Origin: Bacteroidales bacterium
GTDB lineage: Bacteria > Bacteroidota > Bacteroidia > Bacteroidales > UBA10428
Reading direction: 5' to 3'
DNA length: 64,000 nucleotides
Assembly: GCA_016930375.1 (NCBI GenBank)
Contig: JAFGGU010000071.1
Location: forward strand, 1-64,000
Shown here: piece by piece, positions 57,168 through 64,000 of the stretch
Position numbering within the stretch: the first letter of the stretch is position 1
Layout of the letters: the number at the start of each line of letters is the position of its first letter
Made by a program: the position numbers and the translations under genes
The notes under the pieces: model-generated
Told to the model about the DNA's origin: nothing
Databases searched by the model: none
Seen by the model: the letters and a program-made list of their open reading frames with translations, nothing else

Positions 57168-58622
57168 ATGGGACAAAAGATAACCATTGAACCGGTAACC
57201 CGTGTTGAAGGTCATGGAAAAGTTACTATTCACCTCGACAACGAGGGAAAAATAGAACAGACACGCCTGCATATTGTTGAATTCAGGGGATTTGAGCGTT
57301 TTGTACAGGGGCGGCCTTACTGGGAAATGCCGGTACTCGTACAACGTCTTTGCGGTATCTGCCCAGTGAGCCATCATCTGGCAGCCGCCAAAGCCATGGA
57401 CGTTATTGTTGGTGCCGGAACAGGCGAAGGACTGACGCCTACCGGCGAAAAAATGCGCCGGTTGATGCATTATGGACAGATTTTTCAATCGCATTCGTTG
57501 CACTTTTTTCATCTGGCCTCTCCGGATCTCCTCTTCGGAATCGATTCTGATCCGCTGAAACGCAATATCATCGGCGTAGCTCTTGAACATCGTGATCTTG
57601 CCGTTCAGGGTGTGATGATGCGGAAGTACGGGCAGGAAGTGATCCAGGCTACAGCCGGGAAAAAAATTCACGGAACCGGAGCCATACCGGGGGGTATCAA
57701 CAAACATCTCAGCGAAGAGGAACGCGATTTCCTCCTGCATGGCGATGACTATATGAATATCGACAAAATGATATCCTGGTCACAGGACGCATTGGAATTC
57801 TTTAAGGAATATCATAAGAAAAACAAGGGTATCATTGATAGTTTTGTCGAATTCCCTTCCAGCCATCTCAGCCTGGTGCGCAAAGACGGTGCACTCGATC
57901 TATATCATGGCGTTTTGAGGGCGGTTGATACAGATGGCAAAAAAATACTGCACGATATTGATTACCAGGATTACGATCGGTACATCAATGAAGAAGTAAA
58001 GTCGTGGAGCTACATGAAATTTCCCTACCTGAAAGAAATTGGTAAAAAGAACGGCTGGTATACCGTTGGACCACTGGCCAGGATGAATACCGCCGAATTT
58101 ATCGATACTCCCTTGGCACAAAAAGAGTTCGAGCTGTTCAAACAGTACAACGGAGGTAAACCCAGCAACAAATCCATGCATATGCATTGGGCCAGACTCA
58201 TCGAGATTTTGCATTCTGCCGAAAAGATAAAGCAATTGCTGAACGATCCAGATCTGATGGAAGGAGAACTGGTCATAAAGGGCACCAAGTGTCTTGAAGG
58301 AGTGGGACTTATCGAAGCACCCCGCGGGACACTTTTCCACCATTACAAAATCGGTGAGAACGATATGATCACCATGGCCAACCTGATAGTGTCCACCACC
58401 AACAATAACCAGCCCATGAATGAGGCTGTAAATCAGGTAGCAGTTAAGGTAATGACCGGTAAAAAAGAAATCACGGAAGGCATGATGAATGCTGTAGAAG
58501 TGGCCATCCGAGCGTATGATCCTTGCCTGAGTTGTGCAACCCATGCCCTGGGTCAAATGCCACTCGAGTTCGAAGTATATGATGCTGATAACCAGCTGAT
58601 CGAAAGAAAATTCAAACATTGA
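57168..58622 (+). CDS. hoxH: HoxH-like [NiFe] hydrogenase large subunit
   Basis: L1 QRLCGICPVSHHLAAAKAMD; L2 DPCLSCATHALGQMPLE. Confidence 0.97.
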   Translation: MGQKITIEPVTRVEGHGKVTIHLDNEGKIEQTRLHIVEFRGFERFVQGRPYWEMPVLVQRLCGICPVSHHLAAAKAMDVIVGAGTGEGLTPTGEKMRRLMHYGQIFQSHSLHFFHLASPDLLFGIDSDPLKRNIIGVALEHRDLAVQGVMMRKYGQEVIQATAGKKIHGTGAIPGGINKHLSEEERDFLLHGDDYMNIDKMISWSQDALEFFKEYHKKNKGIIDSFVEFPSSHLSLVRKDGALDLYHGVLRAVDTDGKKILHDIDYQDYDRYINEEVKSWSYMKFPYLKEIGKKNGWYTVGPLARMNTAEFIDTPLAQKEFELFKQYNGGKPSNKSMHMHWARLIEILHSAEKIKQLLNDPDLMEGELVIKGTKCLEGVGLIEAPRGTLFHHYKIGENDMITMANLIVSTTNNNQPMNEAVNQVAVKVMTGKKEITEGMMNAVEVAIRAYDPCLSCATHALGQMPLEFEVYDADNQLIERKFKH

Positions 58623-59095
58623 CCGGTAAGCTTCCGAACATACTGATATACGGATACGGAAATCCCGGCCGCCAGGATGATGGTCTGGGGATAAGGCTGG
58701 CAGAGGAATTGGACCAATGGTGCGCCAATCATCATTGGCAACATGTCAGTACCGATACCAATTACCAGTTGAATGTTGAGGATGCTGCTGGATTGGCGAA
58801 CTATGACCTGGTCATTTTTGCGGATGCTTCCCGTGAAAATATTCAAAGTATCAGCTTTGACAGGCTGCTTCCTTCGGCAAAAACCGAATTTACCATGCAC
58901 GCTGTTTCTCCTGCCTTTATCCTGCATTTATGCCATGAGATATTCAATCATAAGCCGGAAGCCTACCTCCTGCATATCCGGGGTTACGAATGGGAGTTCA
59001 TGGAAGAGATGACCGAAGGTGCCGGAAGAAATCTGGTTGAGGCCGTCAATCGTGTTAAACAGTTTATTCTGGAATATTCCACTCCAATTGTCTAA
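58619..59095 (+). CDS. hoxW: Hydrogenase maturation protease (HoxW-like; TTG start overlapping the hoxH stop)
   Basis: ILIYGYGNPGRQDDGLGIRLAEEL; LVIFADAS; MHAVSPAFILHL. Confidence 0.88.
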   Translation: MTGKLPNILIYGYGNPGRQDDGLGIRLAEELDQWCANHHWQHVSTDTNYQLNVEDAAGLANYDLVIFADASRENIQSISFDRLLPSAKTEFTMHAVSPAFILHLCHEIFNHKPEAYLLHIRGYEWEFMEEMTEGAGRNLVEAVNRVKQFILEYSTPIV

Positions 59096-59128
59096 CTTTG
59101 TCATCACCTAAATTCTAAAAAAACAGCT

Positions 59129-60112
59129 ATGGATCTCTCAACAACTTTCATGGGTATCAAAATTGCCAATCCTTTGATTGTGGCAAGCTCGGGATTGACC
59201 AGTTCGGTCGACAAGATTAAAGAATGTGCCGACAACGGTGCAGGAGCGGTTGTTCTGAAATCGCTGTTTGAAGAACAGCTGATCACCGGAAAAGCTAAAC
59301 TGATCAATCAGGATGACATGTATTTCTGGTATCCCCAGGCTCTGGATTTCGTGAATACGATTTCGAAAGAGGAGGGACTGTCAGCCTATCTCAACATGAT
59401 CGAAAAAGCCAAGAAGTCCGTTTCGATACCGGTTATGGCCAGCATCAACTGCGTTACGCCCTGGGAATGGCCAAGGTTTGCAGCCCAAATTGAAAAATCC
59501 GGAGCTGACGGGATTGAACTGAACATTTTTATCCCTCCCACCAACATCAATCTCACAGGCTACAAGATTGAAGAAACCTATATGGACATCATCCATGAGG
59601 TCCGCAAGCACACTAATATTCCCATTGCCGTAAAAGTAGGGTTCTACTTCACCAACCTGTACCGTACGCTTTACAAGATCAGCAATCTCGATATTAACAG
59701 CCTGGTTCTGTTTAACCGTTACTATCGACCGGATATCGATATTGAGACCCTGCGTGTTGTCGCGCAAAATGTATACAGCTCACCCCATGAGATAACTCTT
59801 TCCCTGAGATGGATTGCCCTGCTCTATGGCAGGATCAGCAAGGAGCTTGTAGCAGCCACCGGAGTTCATGATTACCAGGGTGTAATAAAACAACTCCTTG
59901 CCGGAGCAACATCCGTACAGATCTGTTCGACGCTTTATAAAAATGGCGTTCCCTTCCTGCGAACCATGCTGGATGATCTGGAAAAATGGATGAGCCGGAA
60001 AGAATATTCCAATCTGGCAGCATTCAGAGGCCTGGTTGCCAAGAATGAAGAGAATACCGCAGCCTTTGAACGTTTGCAGTTCATGAAGAAGACCACCGGG
60101 AAGCTGTTTTAG
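59129..60112 (+). CDS. Dihydroorotate dehydrogenase-like protein
   Basis: MDLSTTFMGIKIANPLIVASSGLTSSVDKIKECADNGAGAVVLKSLFEEQ; GADGIELNIF; IPIAVKVGFYF. Confidence 0.85.
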   Translation: MDLSTTFMGIKIANPLIVASSGLTSSVDKIKECADNGAGAVVLKSLFEEQLITGKAKLINQDDMYFWYPQALDFVNTISKEEGLSAYLNMIEKAKKSVSIPVMASINCVTPWEWPRFAAQIEKSGADGIELNIFIPPTNINLTGYKIEETYMDIIHEVRKHTNIPIAVKVGFYFTNLYRTLYKISNLDINSLVLFNRYYRPDIDIETLRVVAQNVYSSPHEITLSLRWIALLYGRISKELVAATGVHDYQGVIKQLLAGATSVQICSTLYKNGVPFLRTMLDDLEKWMSRKEYSNLAAFRGLVAKNEENTAAFERLQFMKKTTGKLF

Positions 60113-60224
60113 CAGCGGCAGTTGAAAAAATATAACAAATATGCAAAACGCGGTTATCAAGTAAATGAAATTATTAATAGCTTTAGCCCGGTCTTTATAA
60201 GAATATCATTTTAACCCATATACC

Positions 60225-61115
60225 ATGAAAATACGCTTGTTTGGTTTTATTTTAGCTGCATATCTGATTTCATCCGTAAATTCCTGCAAGCAAAGCGGAA
60301 AATCAGGCCTCACCGAAGGAACTGACAGTATCAGCCTGAGTGATATAAAACCCCTCGTACACAATATAGATACCATGGGAGAAGGATTACCCATTTTCTA
60401 TAACATGTATCTCTCGGTTGAAATGTCATCATTATTTCAATCTTCAGGCGCCGTTTACAGGTCGGAATTGGTGAATTCACCTGAGAAAATTTCCAATTAT
60501 GTCACCAGCTCAAAGAAAGCTCTTAACCTGGGAGTATATGCCGTTGACCTGAGCTATGCCAAGGTAAGCGAACAGTTGGAAACAGCAGGCAGGTACTTCA
60601 ATGCCATGCAGAGACTGGCCGAGGAACTTGGTATTCCTGCCAATTATTTTGAGAATACTGCTGAACGGTTTGAAATGAATATCGACAACAAGGATTCACT
60701 TATCAAAATAGCCAATGAAGTTTACATGGCATCTGATAACTACCTGAGAGAAAATGAACGGTATGCCGCTTCGGCGCAGATCATACTCGGAGGCTGGGTT
60801 GAAGCCATCTATATTGCAACCCAGGTTGCCTCCGGCACCAAAGATATTGAAGTGATCGAACGGCTGGCTGAGCAGCGCGTATCACTAAGCAATGTTATTG
60901 CCATGCTGAATGATTATGCTACGGATGTGGATATCAAACAAAACCTGTTTAAGCTGAAACAACTTCAGTCTCAGTTTGATTCCTTCTTGGTGGATGTAGA
61001 TGCCAGCTTTAATCCCAATTCCGCGGAAGGAAAGAAAATTCTGCAGGGATATTTGGTTAAGATCAATGAAATAGGCAAACAAATTAAACAGATTCGGACA
61101 GAGATCATATCATAA
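60225..61115 (+). CDS. Putative lipoprotein, unknown function
   Basis: Lipobox-like LISSVNSCKQ; helical 296-aa ORF. Confidence 0.8.
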   Translation: MKIRLFGFILAAYLISSVNSCKQSGKSGLTEGTDSISLSDIKPLVHNIDTMGEGLPIFYNMYLSVEMSSLFQSSGAVYRSELVNSPEKISNYVTSSKKALNLGVYAVDLSYAKVSEQLETAGRYFNAMQRLAEELGIPANYFENTAERFEMNIDNKDSLIKIANEVYMASDNYLRENERYAASAQIILGGWVEAIYIATQVASGTKDIEVIERLAEQRVSLSNVIAMLNDYATDVDIKQNLFKLKQLQSQFDSFLVDVDASFNPNSAEGKKILQGYLVKINEIGKQIKQIRTEIIS

Positions 61116-61652
61116 TTCTTTCACAATCTCCATTCCTCTTTTCACAGCTTCTTCATTCACCGGAATAAGGTGGTGATGTCGTTCCGGCAGGGAGTCCTTC
61201 AAACCCTTCAGAACACTATCCATACTTACCAGCGGTTTGATTTTTAAATAAGCACCGAGAACAATCATATTGAAGGTTTTGGCTGAGAGCATCCTGGCGG
61301 ATTCAGTTGCTGCTTCAACCCTGAAAATCCTGATATCTTTTCTTTGTGGATGACGGGTGATTCCATTGGGATCATAAAGCAGCACACCTCCCGGTTTTAC
61401 GGTTGATTCAAATTTATCCATGGATTGCTGGTTGAGCAGAATGGCCGTGTCAAATAAATTCAGTATCGGGCTGCTGATCCTTTCATCGCTAAGGATTACC
61501 GTAACATTGGCAGTGCCCCCCCGCATTTCAGGTCCGTAGGAAGGCATCCAGCTAACTTCCATTTCCTGCGTCATTCCTGCATATGCCAGGATCTTACCCA
61601 TTGATAAGACACCCTGTCCGCCGAAACCGGCTATTATGATCTCTTCATTCAT
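61110..61652 (-). CDS. 2-oxoacid:ferredoxin oxidoreductase, gamma subunit
   Basis: IAGFGGQGVLSMGKILAYAGM; PSYGPEMRGGTANVTVILSD. Confidence 0.93.
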   Translation of the reverse strand: MNEEIIIAGFGGQGVLSMGKILAYAGMTQEMEVSWMPSYGPEMRGGTANVTVILSDERISSPILNLFDTAILLNQQSMDKFESTVKPGGVLLYDPNGITRHPQRKDIRIFRVEAATESARMLSAKTFNMIVLGAYLKIKPLVSMDSVLKGLKDSLPERHHHLIPVNEEAVKRGMEIVKEL

Positions 61653-61669
61653 GGTGAACCGTTTTGAAA

Positions 61670-62479
61670 TTATTCCGCTTTTTCAGCTTTTTTGACTATT
61701 TCTCCATTCATCTTAATATCTCCCGGGGGGTAAAAGGGCAGCATGTTTTCTTCCATCCATTTGTTCGCCTGTACCGGAGTCATTTTCCAGCCTGAATTGC
61801 AATTCGAGACTATCTCAATAAAAGACAGGCCTTTATTTAGTTTCTGATTTTCAAAGGCCATTTTTGCGGCCTTTTTAAATTTCCGGACTGCCAGAGGAGT
61901 ATGCACCGTATGGCGGGCCACAAAATAGGTTCCGGGCAACATGGCTACCAATTCGGTTATCTTGAGAGGATTTCCCATAAGCGCCGCATCACGGCCGTAA
62001 GGAGTTGTTGATGACCGCATACCCACAAGGGTCGTTGGCGCCATTTGCCCGCCGGTCATTCCATAAATGCCGTTGTTTATAAAAAAGATGGCGATATTTT
62101 CACCGCGGTTGCAGGCATGAATGGTCTCTGCAGTGCCGATTGCCGCAAGATCTCCATCCCCCTGGTAGGTAAACACATATTTTTCGGGCCAGCAACGCTT
62201 AATACCTGTTGCAACGGCCGGAGCCCTGCCATGAGATGCCTGCTGCATATCGATATTCATGAATTCATAAGCAAGCACGGAACATCCCACCGGAGCCACT
62301 CCAATGGTATCGGCCTGTATGCCCATTTCATCAATGATTTCCATGATCACACGATGCACCACACCGTGTCCGCAACCCGGACAATAAGACAATGCTTTGT
62401 CGGTCATCAGTGAGGTTTTCTTGTAAACAAGGTTTTCCTCGCTGATAATCTCCTGAATTCTGGGATTTCTGATTTCCAT
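61670..62479 (-). CDS. 2-oxoacid:ferredoxin oxidoreductase, beta (TPP-binding) subunit
   Basis: YCPGCGHGVVHRVIMEIIDEMG; HGRAPAVATGIKR; TYQGDGDLAAIGTAETIHACNRGENIAIFFINNGIYGMTGGQMAPTT. Confidence 0.95.
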   Translation of the reverse strand: MEIRNPRIQEIISEENLVYKKTSLMTDKALSYCPGCGHGVVHRVIMEIIDEMGIQADTIGVAPVGCSVLAYEFMNIDMQQASHGRAPAVATGIKRCWPEKYVFTYQGDGDLAAIGTAETIHACNRGENIAIFFINNGIYGMTGGQMAPTTLVGMRSSTTPYGRDAALMGNPLKITELVAMLPGTYFVARHTVHTPLAVRKFKKAAKMAFENQKLNKGLSFIEIVSNCNSGWKMTPVQANKWMEENMLPFYPPGDIKMNGEIVKKAEKAE

Positions 62480-62482
62480 ATT

Positions 62483-63574
62483 TTATCGGATTGAAAAGCT
62501 CTTTAACAATGCATCAACTACTTCTTCGGGTGAAGGAACCATTCCTCCCATCCTGTTGTGCAGGGCAACCCTGACTTTACCGTCGACCGCCAGCCTGACA
62601 TCTTCGATCATCTGACCTGAGCTCAGCTCAACAGTCAGGATCCCTTTCAGTTTGGCTGCCCTCCGGCCGATTTCTTCAGAAGGAAAAGGAAACAAAGTAA
62701 CGGGACGGATCAGTCCTACTTTAATTCCTTTGGCACGGGCCAGTTTTACAGATTTCTGGCAAATACGTGCGCACGATCCGTAGGCAACAAAAAGGTATTC
62801 TGCATCATCACAGTCGATATTCTCAAACCGAACCTCGTTTTCACGCATTTTCTGGTATTTTGCCTGAAGCTTCAGGTTGTGTCTTTCGTGCCGTGCCGGG
62901 TCAAGATCGAGGGACGTTATCACGTTCCTTTCACGGTCAGGCGTCTTACCGGTAGTAACCCATTGCTGATCAAATTCCGTAAGTCTCGGCACCTGTTCAA
63001 AAAGTTCCACTTTCTCCATCATTTGACCGATGATACCATCTGATAGCATGATCACCGGATTCCGGTATTTGAAAGCCAGCTCAAAACCCAGCTTAACGAA
63101 ATCCGACATTTCCTGAACCGATGCCGGAGCAAGCACGATCATCCGATAATCCCCATGACCTCCTCCTTTGGTGGCCTGAAAATAATCGGACTGCGAGGGT
63201 TGAATGGTACCCAGTCCGGGCCCCCCACGCATAACATTCAGGATAAGACAAGGTAGCTGGCTTCCTGCAAGATAGGAAATGCCCTCTTGTTTCAGGCTGA
63301 TACCCGGACTAGATGAAGATGTCATCACTCTTTTTCCGGTACCTGCGGCACCATATACCATATTGATAGCTGCCACTTCACTTTCAGCCTGCAAAAGAAC
63401 CATGCCGGTCCTCAATTGCGGCTGTTGAGCTGCAAGGTATTCCATAACTTCCGACTGTGGCGTGATAGGATACCCGAAATAAGCATCACATCCGGCCCTG
63501 ATGGCCGCTTCAGCAAATGCTTCATTTCCTTTCATTAATTTCATCTTGCCCATATAGAGGTAATTATTCTTCAA
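62483..63574 (-). CDS. 2-oxoacid:ferredoxin oxidoreductase, alpha subunit (VorB/KorA-like)
   Basis: KLMKGNEAFAEAAIRAGCDAYFGYPITPQSEVMEYLA; MTSSSSPGISLKQEGISYLAGSQLPCLILNVMRGGPGLGT. Confidence 0.95.
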   Translation of the reverse strand: MKNNYLYMGKMKLMKGNEAFAEAAIRAGCDAYFGYPITPQSEVMEYLAAQQPQLRTGMVLLQAESEVAAINMVYGAAGTGKRVMTSSSSPGISLKQEGISYLAGSQLPCLILNVMRGGPGLGTIQPSQSDYFQATKGGGHGDYRMIVLAPASVQEMSDFVKLGFELAFKYRNPVIMLSDGIIGQMMEKVELFEQVPRLTEFDQQWVTTGKTPDRERNVITSLDLDPARHERHNLKLQAKYQKMRENEVRFENIDCDDAEYLFVAYGSCARICQKSVKLARAKGIKVGLIRPVTLFPFPSEEIGRRAAKLKGILTVELSSGQMIEDVRLAVDGKVRVALHNRMGGMVPSPEEVVDALLKSFSIR

Positions 63575-63794
63575 ATTTTTTCCTGTACACCGTGATAACC
63601 CCGTCGGGACATACTACTGCACAATTGGCACAGCCTGTGCAATTATCAGGATATTCCATGTAAGCAAAATGATACCCCTTGCCATTCACTTTCTTTTCCA
63701 TCCTGATTACATCGGTGGGGCAGGAGACGAGGCATAATTCACATCCCTTGCACTTTTCGATATCTATAACAATAGCACCTTTTATTTTTGCCAT
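63564..63794 (-). CDS. 2-oxoacid:ferredoxin oxidoreductase, delta (2x[4Fe-4S] ferredoxin) subunit
   Basis: CKGCELCLVSCPTDVI; CTGCANCAVVCPDGVI. Confidence 0.93.
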   Translation of the reverse strand: MAKIKGAIVIDIEKCKGCELCLVSCPTDVIRMEKKVNGKGYHFAYMEYPDNCTGCANCAVVCPDGVITVYRKKFEE

Positions 63795-63920
63795 GGGTTA
63801 AGCAAGTTAGTATGAGAACAATCAAATCATCAAGAAGTAATTCCAAATTTCAGAAACATATATTAAAAATTATAAGGTAAAAGTCAGCATTCGGAATTAA
63901 AAATCCAAATCTGAGAAAAA

Positions 63921-64000
63921 TCATGCGTGATCCCTGGAAAACTTTTGCAGTCTTTCTTCCAACAGGGGAAAATAAGCAGGTCCGACTTGTGAGACACAGG
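63921..64000 (-). CDS. Possible C-terminal end of a CDS entering from the right edge
   Basis: Minus frame ...CVSQVGPAYFPLLEERLQKFSRDHA* ending at 63921; too short to be certain. Confidence 0.3.
   Translation of the reverse strand, partial: CVSQVGPAYFPLLEERLQKFSRDHA

Overview
The window looks like chromosomal DNA from a Bacteroidetes (Bacteroidales-like) bacterium. Evidence: a T9SS-type C-terminal domain, a GH97 glycosidase, a propeller-type two-component sensor and BlaI/M56 pairs. No rRNA, tRNA, CRISPR array or prophage was recognised. The right half (34.6-63.8 kb) is an H2/redox-metabolism island. It holds hypD-hypC-hypF, two rex genes, a Mrp/Mbh-type membrane (group 4-like) [NiFe] hydrogenase operon that also carries sulfhydrogenase-type beta/gamma (NAD(P)-linked) subunits, a HoxFUYH (group 3d-like) soluble hydrogenase operon, two maturation proteases, and a 2-oxoacid:ferredoxin oxidoreductase. 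Both hydrogenase operons are preceded by near-consensus 18-bp Rex operators (TTGTGAAAAAATGCACAA at 40833; TTGTGAATTAATTAACAA at 53959). The left part contains a compact candidate peptide-modification cassette at 1.5-5.05 kb: an ArsM-like methyltransferase ending in CCCC, an unannotated 32-aa Cys-containing peptide, a radical SAM/SPASM protein interrupted by one in-frame TAG, and a thioredoxin/thioredoxin-reductase fusion. A third theme is a set of intergenic tandem arrays, mostly with a 7-bp period, whose unit sequence changes from locus to locus. Other regulatory signals include a sigma54 promoter for an efflux operon that lacks its ABC permease, a candidate sigma54 promoter upstream of dnaK, and paired BlaI-like operators. 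All calls come from reading the sequence and supplied ORFs; no database search was run.
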